DNA from: Streptomyces sp. WM6378
GTDB lineage: Bacteria; Actinomycetota; Actinomycetes; Streptomycetales; Streptomycetaceae
Direction of reading: 5' to 3'
Assembly (NCBI RefSeq): GCF_001279695.1
Contig: NZ_LGDD01000093.1
Span: forward strand, 1-29,119
Length of the DNA: 29,119 bases
The notes under the pieces were generated by a model that saw only the letters and a list, made by a program, of their open reading frames with translations, did no database searches and had not been told where the DNA came from. The translations under genes were made by a program, and so were the position numbers. The stretch's first letter is position 1, and the number at the start of each line of letters is the position of its first letter. Below, piece by piece: positions 1-7,884 of the stretch.

Positions 1-981
1 GCCTTCGCCCAGGCGTACCACGACCTCAAACACCTCACCGGCCTGGAGCCGCAGGCCGTCGCACACGATCTGCACCCCGGCTACCTCTCCACCCAGTGGG
101 CCCAGTGCCAGCCCCTCCCCTGCGTCCCGGTCCAGCACCATCACGCCCACCTCGCAGCCTGCGCCGCCGAACACGGACTGCGCACCCCGTTCACAGGAGT
201 CGCCTACGACGGCCTCGGCCTCGGCGACGACGGGACGCTGTGGGGCGGGGAGATCCTCGTCGGCGACCTGACGGACTACCGGCGGGCAGGCCGCTTCGCC
301 ACCGCGCCCCTGCCGGGCGGGGAAGCAGCCGTCCGCCATCCGTCGCGGATGGCGCTGGGCTATCTGTACGGCGCCGAGTCACTGGGCTCGCCCCGCCCGT
401 TCCGGTGGCTCACCGACGACTTCACCGAACGCCTCGATCCGGCCGAAGTGTCCACCGTCCGCACCATGGTGCGCCGCGGCATCAACACTCCGCGCGCCTC
501 CAGCGCCGGCCGCCTCTTCGACGCCGCGGCAAGCCTGCTCGGCCTGGCCGACACCGTCAGCTACGAAGGCGAGGCGGCACAAGCGCTGGAATCCGCTGCC
601 GGCGACGAGCACGCCCGGCCACTCGCTCTGCACATCGTCCTGTCCGGCGGCATGTGGGTCTACGACACCTCACCGACGCTGACCGATCTCCTGGAGCGCC
701 GTGCCACAGGCGAGCCGACGAGCCGTCTCGCCGCCGCCTTCCACCTCACCGTGGCGATCGCCACCGCCGAACTCGTCGGCCGCGCCGTCGCGGACGGTGC
801 CCCGCGCACCGTATGCCTGGCGGGCGGCTGCTTCGTCAACCGCCGGCTGCTCACCGAGGTCAGACGGCGACTGCGCGCGCAAGGCCTGCGGGTACTGGTC
901 CCCAGCGCCGTACCCGTGGGCGACGGCGGCATCAGCTACGGGCAGGCCGCGATCGCCACCGCCCGGCTCACGAAGGGGTGA
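1..981 (+). CDS. hypF: HypF carbamoyltransferase, C-terminal part (5' end outside window)
   Basis: Frame 1 is open from the first base to a TGA at 979-981 and gives 326 residues. It corresponds to the C-terminal Kae1-like half of HypF, which makes the thiocarboxamide that becomes the CN ligands of the [NiFe] site, working with HypE. Visible motifs are the metal-binding VQHHHAH near residues 48-54, SAGRLFDAAASLLG, the nucleotide-site LAGGCFVN, and GDGGISYGQ near the end (usual family form is NDGGxxxGQ). The N-terminal acylphosphatase, zinc-finger and YrdC domains must lie upstream of the window. hypC starts 5 nt after the stop, so the two are cotranscribed. Confident assignment; only the extent is limited by the window edge. 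Confidence 0.95.
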   Translation, partial: AFAQAYHDLKHLTGLEPQAVAHDLHPGYLSTQWAQCQPLPCVPVQHHHAHLAACAAEHGLRTPFTGVAYDGLGLGDDGTLWGGEILVGDLTDYRRAGRFATAPLPGGEAAVRHPSRMALGYLYGAESLGSPRPFRWLTDDFTERLDPAEVSTVRTMVRRGINTPRASSAGRLFDAAASLLGLADTVSYEGEAAQALESAAGDEHARPLALHIVLSGGMWVYDTSPTLTDLLERRATGEPTSRLAAAFHLTVAIATAELVGRAVADGAPRTVCLAGGCFVNRRLLTEVRRRLRAQGLRVLVPSAVPVGDGGISYGQAAIATARLTKG

Positions 982-986
982 GGGCC

Positions 987-1253
987 GTGTGTCTAGGCAT
1001 ACCAGGCAGGGTGACGGAGATCCACGAAGACGCCGGGCTGCGCATGGCGACCGTCGACTTCGGCGGCGTGCGGCGCGAGGTCTGCCTCGCCTGCACTCCC
1101 ACCGCCTCCGTCGGTACGTACGTCATCGTGCACGTCGGTTTCGCCATCACCGAGGTGGACGAGGCCGAGGCCCGCCGGACCTTGGAGGTCCTGCGAGCCA
1201 TGGCCGGGGCGGTGGAGGGCGAACTCGGCGAACCGCTGCCCGGGACCGGCTGA
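987..1253 (+). CDS. hypC: HypC/HupF-family hydrogenase maturation chaperone
   Basis: 88 residues beginning MCLGIPGRV, the invariant HypC N-terminus whose Cys2 (after Met removal) binds the Fe(CN)2CO precursor and the large subunit. The start is the GTG at 987; an AAGGGG ribosome site overlaps the hypF stop, and a start here is fixed by the conserved MCLG sequence. HypC forms the scaffold complex with HypD (encoded at 11451) and delivers iron to the hydrogenase large subunit (9444). The gene ends the hypF-hypC run; the next 110 bp carry a regulatory palindrome and no gene. Confidence 0.96.
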   Translation: MCLGIPGRVTEIHEDAGLRMATVDFGGVRREVCLACTPTASVGTYVIVHVGFAITEVDEAEARRTLEVLRAMAGAVEGELGEPLPGTG

Positions 1254-1264
1254 CTCCCCAGAAG

Positions 1265-1280
1265 GGGGCCGGTCGGCCCC
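1265..1280. promoter_or_regulatory. DevR/OsdR-like operator upstream of the PatA-like gene
   Basis: GGGGCCGGTCGGCCCC has perfect 7-bp arms around a 2-bp centre, followed by TGTCC. It starts 12 nt after the hypC stop and ends 84 nt before the start codon at 1364. The same palindrome occurs before the hydrogenase operon, the response regulator, a universal stress protein and hsp20. A possible degenerate partner (TGCCCCC, GG, CGGCCTC) follows with its centre 22 bp away at 1294.5. Assignment to the window's own response regulator is inference from motif recurrence and from what is known of DevR/OsdR regulons. Confidence 0.7.
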
Positions 1281-1363
1281 TGTCCTTGCCCCCGGCGGCC
1301 TCTGGGGCAGGGCAGGCACCCGGCGGATGCTGCGTATGTCAACTGGCGGAAGAGGGAGCCGAG

Positions 1364-4057
1364 ATGACCGACAACGAGCCCACTGGACGGCCGGTGCACG
1401 CGCTGCTGACCGACGGCACGACGGTACGGATACGGCCGGCACAGCCCGGCGACCACGCCCAGGTGCTGCGGATGTTCGAGGAGATGTCGACCGAGAATCT
1501 GCGACTGCGGTTCTTCTCGATCGCCCGCAGCTCCGCATGGCAGGCCGCCGACCGCTGCTGTCGACCGGCCGAACCCGGCCACCGGGCCCTCATCGCCGAG
1601 GCATCCGGACAGGTGATCGGGCTCGCCGAGTACGAGGTCATCGAGGCGCCCGGTACCGCCGACATCGGGATCGCCGTCGCGGACGGGCACCACCATCTCG
1701 GAATCGGCACTCTGCTCCTCGAACATCTGGTGTCCGCCGCACGGGAGGCCTCGGTCACCGCGTTCACCGCCGATGCCCTCGCCGAGAACCACGAGATGCT
1801 GAAGGTGTTCGCGGACCTCGGCCTGCACACGGCCCGCCACTTCGAAGGGCCCGAGGTGCGCTGCACCGTACTGCTCGACCAGGACGAGACCTACCTCTCG
1901 GCCGTCGAAGAACGCGGCCGGACCGCCGATGTGGCGAGCCTGCGGCCGCTGCTGCGCCCGGAGTCGGTCGCCGTGATCGGCGTGGGCCGCAAGCCCGGCT
2001 CGGTCGGACGCGCGATCCTGCACAACCTCCGCACCGGCGGCTTCACCCATCGGCTCTTCGCAGTCAATCCGAGCGTCACCTCGGTCCTGGGAGTACCCGC
2101 ATATCCCTCGATCGGCTCGCTGCCCCGCGTTCCTGATCTCGTGGTCCTCGCGGTGCCCGCCGCCGCGCTGCCGGCCACCGCCGAAGAGTGCGGCAAGCTG
2201 GGGGTGCGCGCGCTGGTCGTCGTCTCCGCCGGGCTCGACGCCACGCAGGCGGACGCGCTGCTCACCGCCTGCAGGACGTACGGCATGCGGCTCGTCGGGC
2301 CCAACTGTCTGGGGATCTCCAACACCGACAAGGACCTCTCCCTCGACGCGACGTTCGCCGCAAGGCATCCGCGACCGGGCACAGCCGGTGTCGCCGTACA
2401 GTCCGGCGGCGTCGGAATCGCCCTGCTCGACGGCTTGTCCCGCCTGGGCATCGGCGTCTCCAGCTTCGCCTCGCTCGGCGACAAGTACGACGTCAGCGGC
2501 AACGACATGCTCCAGTGGTGGGAGTCGGACGGCCGGACCGACCTGGCCCTGCTCCACCTGGAGTCCTTCGGCAATCCACGCGCCTTCTCCCGAACCGCTC
2601 GCCGGGTGGCCCGGCGGATGCCGGTGCTCACCGTGGACGCGGGCCGCACGGAAACAGGCCGGCGCGCTGCCGCCTCGCACACCGCGGCGGCGGCGACCCG
2701 GACCATGACCCGGCAGGCCCTGTTCGCCCAGGCCGGCATCACCGCCACCCGCACGATCGCCGAACTCCTCGAAGCCGCGGCCCTGTTGCACGCCCAGCCG
2801 CTTCCGGCGGGGAACCGTGTCGCCGTCGTGACCAACGCGGGAGGCGCGGGCGTACTGGCGGCGGACGCCTGCGCCGAAGCCGGACTCGTCCTGCCCCCAC
2901 TCGGCGCCGACACGATGGGCGACCTGCTGGCGGCTCTCCCCGAGGGAGCGACCGCGGGGAACCCCGTCGACACCACCGCAGCAGTCTCCGAGGACCAGCT
3001 CGGCCAGTGCGTGGACCGCCTCGTCAGGCACTCCCGCATCGACGCCGTCCTGGTCGTACTCGTACCCACCGCGGTCGCCGCGGCGACCGGCGACGACCTC
3101 ACCCGGGCCCTTTACCGTGCCCCCGGGCGCCGCACCCGAACGGTCGCCGCGGTACGCCTCGGCCAGGACCTGCCCGTCAAACTGCTGCCCACCGAGGACG
3201 GCGGCGCGGTCCCCGCCTACGCCGACCCGCAGTCCGCGGCCCGCGCGCTGGCCCACGCCGTGGACCGCGGCCGCTGGCTGGCCAGGCCGCCCGGCACTGT
3301 CCGGGAACTCGACGGAATCGAAACCGACACCGCACGGGCACTCGTCGACACGTTCCTGGCCGACCACCCCGACGGCGGCTGGCTCGCACCACGCGAGTGC
3401 GCGGCCCTGCTCGCCTGCTACGACATCCCTCAACTCCCCTGGGCCTGGGTCGAGACGGAGGACGACGCGGTCTTCGCGGCTGAGCGGCTCAAGGGCCCGG
3501 ACGGCCTGACCGTCCTCAAGGCCCACTGGCCGGGCCTGCTGCACAAGACCGAGCAGTACGCGGTCCATCTCGATCTGCGCGGCGATACACAAGTACGCGC
3601 CGCCTACCGGGACTTCGAGACCCGGTTCGCCGGTCTGCTGACCGGCGTGGTCGTCCAGCCGCTCGCCCAGCGCGGCATCGAGCTCTTCGCCGGGGTCGTC
3701 CAGGACGAAGTCTTCGGGCCTCTGGTTCTGTTCGGTCTCGGCGGCACGGCCACCGAGGTGCTGGCCGACCAGGCCGCGTGCCTCGCCCCGCTCACCGATC
3801 TCGACGTGCACGACCTGATCACGGCCCCGCGCTGCGCCCCGCTGCTGTTCGGGCAGGGCGGCAACGGACCGGTCGACCTCGAAGGCCTCGAACAGCTGCT
3901 GCTGCGTCTTTCGCGGATGGCCTGCGATCTGCCCCAGCTGGCCGAGGCCGACTTCAACCCCGTACTGGCGCGGCCCGGCGGTGTCACCGCACTCGACGTC
4001 CGCGTACGGCTGCTGCCGCGCAAGGCCGACAACCCCTATCTGCGGCGACTCCGCTGA
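1364..4057 (+). CDS. GNAT acetyltransferase fused to NDP-forming acyl-CoA synthetase (PatA/Pat-like)
   Basis: 897 residues from ATG 1364, chosen for the AGGGAG ribosome site 7 nt upstream and because the GNAT fold begins right after it. The N-terminal GNAT domain (about 15-175) has an acetyl-CoA loop near residues 107-122 (HHHLGIGT). It is followed by a CoA-binding Rossmann domain (from about 196, VAVIGVGRKPGSVG), succinyl-CoA-ligase-like domains and a C-terminal ATP-grasp domain (from about 680). This order matches Streptomyces PatA, which acetylates and so inactivates acetyl-CoA synthetases; Salmonella Pat has the GNAT at the other end. The ACS part keeps a Ser-His-Thr at H439, where active ADP-forming synthetases carry the phosphorylated His, so a remaining catalytic or sensing role is possible. 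First gene of a five-gene run; CBS follows after 13 nt. Confidence 0.88.
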   Translation: MTDNEPTGRPVHALLTDGTTVRIRPAQPGDHAQVLRMFEEMSTENLRLRFFSIARSSAWQAADRCCRPAEPGHRALIAEASGQVIGLAEYEVIEAPGTADIGIAVADGHHHLGIGTLLLEHLVSAAREASVTAFTADALAENHEMLKVFADLGLHTARHFEGPEVRCTVLLDQDETYLSAVEERGRTADVASLRPLLRPESVAVIGVGRKPGSVGRAILHNLRTGGFTHRLFAVNPSVTSVLGVPAYPSIGSLPRVPDLVVLAVPAAALPATAEECGKLGVRALVVVSAGLDATQADALLTACRTYGMRLVGPNCLGISNTDKDLSLDATFAARHPRPGTAGVAVQSGGVGIALLDGLSRLGIGVSSFASLGDKYDVSGNDMLQWWESDGRTDLALLHLESFGNPRAFSRTARRVARRMPVLTVDAGRTETGRRAAASHTAAAATRTMTRQALFAQAGITATRTIAELLEAAALLHAQPLPAGNRVAVVTNAGGAGVLAADACAEAGLVLPPLGADTMGDLLAALPEGATAGNPVDTTAAVSEDQLGQCVDRLVRHSRIDAVLVVLVPTAVAAATGDDLTRALYRAPGRRTRTVAAVRLGQDLPVKLLPTEDGGAVPAYADPQSAARALAHAVDRGRWLARPPGTVRELDGIETDTARALVDTFLADHPDGGWLAPRECAALLACYDIPQLPWAWVETEDDAVFAAERLKGPDGLTVLKAHWPGLLHKTEQYAVHLDLRGDTQVRAAYRDFETRFAGLLTGVVVQPLAQRGIELFAGVVQDEVFGPLVLFGLGGTATEVLADQAACLAPLTDLDVHDLITAPRCAPLLFGQGGNGPVDLEGLEQLLLRLSRMACDLPQLAEADFNPVLARPGGVTALDVRVRLLPRKADNPYLRRLR

Positions 4058-4070
4058 GGAGGAGACAGAG

Positions 4071-4802
4071 ATGAAGCACAGCAAGGTCGGCTCCGTGATG
4101 ACCACCGAGGTGGTCGCCGCCCGCTTCGCCACCCCCTTCAAGGAGGTGGCCCAGCTCCTCGCCCAGCACCGCATCAGCGGCCTGCCGGTGGTCGACGCCG
4201 ACGACAACGTGATCGGGGTGATCTCCGAGACGGATCTCCTGGTCCGCGAGGCCGAAGCACCCCGGCCGAGCGCGCGCAGGCGCCGCTTCTGGCCACCCCG
4301 GCTGAGCCCTGCGGCCCGCAGGGCTCGGGCCAAGGCCCAGGCCCGTACGGCGGGGCAGCTGATGTCGCGGCCGCCCGTCTGTGTCCACGCCGAGAACACC
4401 ATCGCCGAGGCCGCCCGCTGCATGGCCAGGCACAAGGTGGAGCGGCTGCCCGTGCTCGACGACGAGGACCGCCTGGTCGGCATCGTCACCCGCCGCGACC
4501 TGCTCCAGATCTTCCTCCGCACGGACGAAGAGATCCGCCGCGAGGTGATCGCCGAGGTGCTGGTCAACACCCTGTGGCTGTCACCGCAGACCATCACGGT
4601 CTCCGTGGCGGACGGCGTCGTGACCCTCGACGGGAAGCTGGAGCGCCGCAGCGAAGTACCGATCGCGGTGAACATGACGCGCCAGGTCGACGGGGTCGTG
4701 GCAGTACTCGACAAACTCACCTACCACCTGGACGACTCCCGCATTCACCCCACCGAACAGGCCTTGCACGGCGTCACCGAGGAATGGCTGCGCAAGCTGT
4801 GA
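4071..4802 (+). CDS. CBS-pair protein with C-terminal BON domain (first copy)
   Basis: 243 residues. ATG 4071 is preceded by GAGGAGGAG overlapping the upstream stop, which fixes the start over earlier in-frame codons. Two CBS motifs (about 8-60 and 95-145, with LPVVDADDNVIGVISETDLL and LPVLDDEDRLVGIVTRRDLL) form a Bateman module, which usually binds adenine nucleotides. A BON domain follows (about 150-215), a fold that binds ligands or membranes. Between the CBS motifs is a strongly basic insert (about residues 70-93, many Arg and Lys) absent from the second copy at 10804. CBS proteins of this kind are typical of dormancy regulons (M. tuberculosis Rv2626c is a CBS pair without BON). Exact ligand and partner are unknown. 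Confidence 0.88.
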   Translation: MKHSKVGSVMTTEVVAARFATPFKEVAQLLAQHRISGLPVVDADDNVIGVISETDLLVREAEAPRPSARRRRFWPPRLSPAARRARAKAQARTAGQLMSRPPVCVHAENTIAEAARCMARHKVERLPVLDDEDRLVGIVTRRDLLQIFLRTDEEIRREVIAEVLVNTLWLSPQTITVSVADGVVTLDGKLERRSEVPIAVNMTRQVDGVVAVLDKLTYHLDDSRIHPTEQALHGVTEEWLRKL

Positions 4803-4813
4803 AGGGATGAGTC

Positions 4814-5074
4814 ATGCGTCACTACTGGAATGGCATGGACATGGACGGCTGGGGCTACACGGCCGTGGGTCTGACCCTGCTGGTCCTCATGGTGCTGGTG
4901 GCCGCGGTCGCGATCGCCCTGTTCCGCAGGGGCAGCGACATGCACCGGGACCGGACCCCGGCAGCTGAGCAACTGCTCGCCGAACGCTTCGCCCGCGGCG
5001 AGATCGACGACGAGGAGTACCGCAGGCGGCTCGCGGTCCTTCAAGACGTCAAGCCTTCGGGAAAGGACAGGTGA
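4814..5074 (+). CDS. Small SHOCT-domain membrane protein
   Basis: 86 residues with one predicted transmembrane helix (about 14-38, rich in V, L and A) and then a short C-terminal SHOCT-type motif (about 48-74, LLAERFARGEIDDEEYRRRL). SHOCT segments are thought to mediate oligomerisation or tethering; no enzymatic role is known. The start ATG 4814 has GAAGGGATGA just upstream and lies 11 nt after the CBS stop; the N-terminus is Trp-, Met- and Asp-rich. The flavodoxin gene begins 6 nt after its stop, so it is within an operon. Function is unassigned; it may anchor a neighbouring stress protein to the membrane (inference). Confidence 0.82.
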   Translation: MRHYWNGMDMDGWGYTAVGLTLLVLMVLVAAVAIALFRRGSDMHRDRTPAAEQLLAERFARGEIDDEEYRRRLAVLQDVKPSGKDR

Positions 5075-5080
5075 GTTGAG

Positions 5081-5608
5081 ATGGCGGAGCTCGCGCTCGT
5101 CGTGTACGGCACGAAGTACGGCTCCACTCAAGAGATCGCCCAGTCTATCGGTGACGTCCTCCGCAAGGAGGGACTCGTGGTCGACGTACGGCGGGCGGCA
5201 GATGTGCGGGACATCAGCCCTTACGGCGCGGTGGTCATCGGCGGTGGGCTCTATGCGAACCGCTGGCACCGGGACGCGCGGCGCTTCGCGCGCCGCCACC
5301 GCCGCGCGCTGAAGGACCGTTCGCTCTGGCTGTTCAGCAGCGGGCCGCTGGACCGGTCGGCCGCCGAGCGGGACATTCCTCCCGTACCCGGGGTGCGCCG
5401 CGTCGCGGACCGTCTGGGTGCCAGGGGGCACACGACCTTCGGCGGCCGCCTGGACGACACCGCGAACGGCCGCATCGCCCGGATGATCGTCAGGTCCGGC
5501 AAGGGCGGCGACTTCCGCGACTTCGAGCAGACCGCCGCGTGGGCCTCGGGGATCGCCGGCGAACTCGCGGGCGAGGGGGTGCGGCGCCGTGAAGAACGTA
5601 CAGAGTAG
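5081..5608 (+). CDS. Flavodoxin-domain protein (HemG-like)
   Basis: 175 residues. The N-terminal FMN phosphate loop is YGTKYGSTQEIA (about 9-20), followed by a flavodoxin core with VVIGGGLYANRWH and WLFSSGPL. The family includes menaquinone-dependent protoporphyrinogen oxidase (HemG) and other flavodoxin_5 proteins, so a low-potential electron-transfer or haem-related role is possible, but substrate cannot be read from the sequence. ATG 5081 has a GGACAGGTGAG ribosome site. The 3' end overlaps the next gene by 20 nt. A second protein of the same family is encoded at 18908. Confidence 0.82.
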   Translation: MAELALVVYGTKYGSTQEIAQSIGDVLRKEGLVVDVRRAADVRDISPYGAVVIGGGLYANRWHRDARRFARRHRRALKDRSLWLFSSGPLDRSAAERDIPPVPGVRRVADRLGARGHTTFGGRLDDTANGRIARMIVRSGKGGDFRDFEQTAAWASGIAGELAGEGVRRREERTE

Positions 5609-6191
5609 GACGAAAGTGCGGCGGTGGCGGTGGCGCCGCAATCCGCTGCGCCGCAGGTCGGACACGATCGAGGCATGGACCGGACTCGTGCTGGGCGGCG
5701 CGCTGTTCATCGGCGCACCGCTGGCCGGTTCGCTGGCCGGGCTGACCATCTATGACCAGGCGCAGGCGACAGCCTCCCAGCAGCGCGCTGCGCGCCACCT
5801 CGTCCGGGCCACCGTATTGGAGGACGTCCCCACCGCTCCGGCGTCGACCGACGGAGTCGCGGCCCGCCAGGTCTCCCCCGTGGCCGTGCGCTGGACGACC
5901 GAGGACGGCCGGACCGTTACGGGCAAGGTGAAGTTGCCGGAGGGCACCAGGAGCGGCAGCCCCGCCGAGATCTGGGTGGACGCCCACGACAGGACCACCA
6001 CCGCTCCACGGAGCAGCAGTGACAGCTGGGCACAGGCCATGGGGGTCGGGGGCATCTCAACGGCCGTTGCTGGTCTGGCAGTTGGAGCTGTCTGGGGGAC
6101 TGTACGGTCCGCGGCCCTGCGTCACCGCATGGCCGAGTGGGAGCGCGACTGGGCCGTGACCGGCCCCCAGTGGGACCTGCGCGACCACTGA
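5589..6191 (+). CDS. Rv1733c-like two-helix membrane protein
   Basis: 200 residues from GTG 5589, overlapping the flavodoxin gene by 20 nt, so translation is probably coupled. A very basic N-terminus (RRWRWRRNPLRRRSD) precedes a transmembrane helix at about 30-54. A soluble extracytoplasmic part (about 55-150) contains a WTTEDGRTVTGKV element, and a second helix spans about 152-174. This topology and the N-terminal and DGRT-type signatures fit the Rv1733c family, named after a strongly DosR-induced membrane antigen of M. tuberculosis whose function is unknown. It closes the five-gene run; the next 104 bp carry the hydrogenase regulatory region. Confidence 0.75.
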   Translation: MKNVQSRTKVRRWRWRRNPLRRRSDTIEAWTGLVLGGALFIGAPLAGSLAGLTIYDQAQATASQQRAARHLVRATVLEDVPTAPASTDGVAARQVSPVAVRWTTEDGRTVTGKVKLPEGTRSGSPAEIWVDAHDRTTTAPRSSSDSWAQAMGVGGISTAVAGLAVGAVWGTVRSAALRHRMAEWERDWAVTGPQWDLRDH

Positions 6192-6193
6192 GC

Positions 6194-6229
6194 CAGTCCG
6201 ACCGGCCCATGACAGGGCCAGTCGGCCCC
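6194..6229. promoter_or_regulatory. Paired DevR/OsdR-like operators upstream of the hydrogenase operon
   Basis: Two sites lie in the 104-bp gap before hydB. The distal one, CAGTCCGACCGGCCCA (6194-6209), is degenerate on its left arm; the proximal one, AGGGCCAGTCGGCCCC (6214-6229), is close to consensus and is followed by TG. Their centres are exactly 20 bp apart, about two helical turns, as expected for cooperative binding of DosR-type dimers. The proximal site ends 66 nt before the hydB start codon, similar to the spacing at the response regulator (65 nt) and hsp20 (67 nt). Confidence 0.7.
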
Positions 6230-6295
6230 TGCCCCGGCGCCCACTTCTCCTCGAAGCTGGACGCGGCGAACGCCGCTGGACGAAGGAGGACGCAG

Positions 6296-7423
6296 ATGAC
6301 CACCACCGGAGCCACGGCAGTCCTCGACCGGCAGGGCCTTGAGGCGCTGGTCGCGGCACTGGTGGCCGGCGGCCGCACCGTCGTTGGCCCCACCGTCCGC
6401 GACGGCGCGATCGTGCTTGGCGAGCTCGATTCCGCCGAGCAACTCCCCTACGGCTGGGGCGTGGAGCTGGAAGCCGGGCACTACCGGCTGCGCCGCCGCG
6501 AGGACGGGGCCGCCTTCGCCCACTCCGCGGGGCCGCAGTCCTGGAAGAACTTCCTGCATCCCCAGCGGGAGAAGCTGTGGAGCGCGGACCGCTCGGCGGA
6601 AGGGGAGGTTACCGTTCGGGCCGAGCGCCCGCTCCCGCCCTCGTACGCGTTCCTGGGGGTCCGGCCCTGCGACCTGCGGGCCATCGCGATCCAGGACCGG
6701 GTGTTGGCCGGCGGCCACTTCCAGGACACGGGCTATGAGGAACGCCGGAGGGGGGCGTTCCTCATTGCGGTCGAGTGCACGGAGCCCGGGGCCACTTGCT
6801 TCTGTGTGTCGATGGGCACAGGTCCTGGGGCGGATTCCGGTTTCGATCTCGCGCTGACCGAGGTCGTCGACGACTCGGGACACCGCTTCCTCGTGCGGGT
6901 CGGCAGTGAGGAGGGCGCCACGCTCCTGGACGCGCTGCCGAGTCGGGAGGCCGACACGGCCATCGCCGGCGCCGCCCGGGAGGCCGTAGCCGGGGCCGTC
7001 GACAAGATGGGGCGCTCCATGCCACCGGTGGACCTGCACGCCCTGATGGGCGCGAGCCTGACCGCCGAGCGATGGGACGACGTCGCCTCCCGCTGCCTGA
7101 CTTGCGGCAACTGCACCATGGTCTGCCCCACGTGCTTCTGCACCACCACCGAGGAGGTCACCGACCTCACCGGCGACCACGCCGAGCGCTGGCAGCGCTG
7201 GGACTCCTGCTTCGACCTCGACTTCTCCCACCTCCACGGCGGGCCGGTGCGCGCCTCGGGGCGCAGCCGCTACCGGCAGTGGCTCACCCACAAACTCGGC
7301 ACCTGGCACGACCAGTTCAACAGCTCCGGATGCGTCGGCTGCGGCCGCTGCATCGTCTGGTGCCCCGTCGGCATCGACATCACCGAAGAGGTCACCGCTC
7401 TCAAGGAGGAGGCCGAGCGATGA
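6296..7423 (+). CDS. hydB: Group 3b [NiFe] hydrogenase beta subunit (4Fe-4S dicluster, HydB-like)
   Basis: 375 residues. The N-terminal part has the family signature GVRPCDLRAIAIQD (about 120-133). The C-terminus carries two ferredoxin-type [4Fe-4S] motifs: C267, C270, C273, C277 (CLTCGNCTMVCP) and C346, C349, C352, C356 (CVGCGRCIVWCP). In sulfhydrogenase-type enzymes this subunit passes electrons between the FAD subunit (hydG) and the hydrogenase dimer, and resembles anaerobic sulfite reductase subunit A. ATG 6296 is chosen for AAGGAGGA 5 nt upstream. It is first in the beta, cNMP, gamma, delta, alpha gene order and its stop overlaps the next start by 4 nt (ATGA). Confidence 0.92.
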   Translation: MTTTGATAVLDRQGLEALVAALVAGGRTVVGPTVRDGAIVLGELDSAEQLPYGWGVELEAGHYRLRRREDGAAFAHSAGPQSWKNFLHPQREKLWSADRSAEGEVTVRAERPLPPSYAFLGVRPCDLRAIAIQDRVLAGGHFQDTGYEERRRGAFLIAVECTEPGATCFCVSMGTGPGADSGFDLALTEVVDDSGHRFLVRVGSEEGATLLDALPSREADTAIAGAAREAVAGAVDKMGRSMPPVDLHALMGASLTAERWDDVASRCLTCGNCTMVCPTCFCTTTEEVTDLTGDHAERWQRWDSCFDLDFSHLHGGPVRASGRSRYRQWLTHKLGTWHDQFNSSGCVGCGRCIVWCPVGIDITEEVTALKEEAER

Positions 7424-7884
7424 GCACCTCGACAGCCATGTGGGTCTCGCTCCCGGCCGAGCACCGGGACCGGTTGATGCGGATCGCGCGCGAAGTGGCA
7501 TTCCCTGCCGGTACCCGAATCTTCGAGGAAGGCGGCCACGCCGACCGGTTCTGGATCGTCCGCACGGGGACGGTCGGCCTCGACATGCACGTGCCGGGCC
7601 GCCGCTCTCCCGTGATCGAGAACCTTGGCCGCGGTGAACTGGTCGGCTGGTCCTGGCTGTTCCCGCCATATCTGTGGCAGTTGGGGGCGGAGGCCCAGAG
7701 CCCCGTGCGGGCGCACGAGTTCGACGCCCTGGCGGTACGCATGATGTGCGCGGACGACCCGGCGCTCGGCGCGACGGTCGGCCACTGGGTCGGCCGGGTC
7801 CTCGCCCATCGGCTGCACGCCGCGCGCATCCGCCTCCTCGACCTGTACGCGCCCTACGGCAGCGGGTCCGGGGCCAGGGGATGA
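7420..7884 (+). CDS. Cyclic nucleotide-binding (Crp/Fnr effector) domain protein without DNA-binding domain
   Basis: 154 residues consisting of one cNMP-binding beta-roll: FPAGTRIFEEGGHADRFWIV near 28-47, then a G-rich LGRGELVGWSWLF segment near 69-81. Full Crp regulators are about 220 residues and end in a helix-turn-helix; here the protein stops soon after the C-helix, so it cannot bind DNA in the usual way. Both ends overlap neighbours by 4 nt (ATGA at 7420-7423 and 7881-7884), so it is translated with the hydrogenase subunits. A similar gene sits in group 3b operons of mycobacteria. A role as an accessory or allosteric subunit is inference; no Arg in a typical cAMP phosphate-binding RxS motif is evident, so the ligand may differ. 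Confidence 0.85.
   Translation: MSTSTAMWVSLPAEHRDRLMRIAREVAFPAGTRIFEEGGHADRFWIVRTGTVGLDMHVPGRRSPVIENLGRGELVGWSWLFPPYLWQLGAEAQSPVRAHEFDALAVRMMCADDPALGATVGHWVGRVLAHRLHAARIRLLDLYAPYGSGSGARG

Noticed and set aside
968..4720. Very long open frame on the minus strand opposite the PatA-like and CBS genes
   Set aside because: It is a GC-driven shadow: it is low-complexity, has no family motif and lies antisense to genes with clear domains and ribosome sites.
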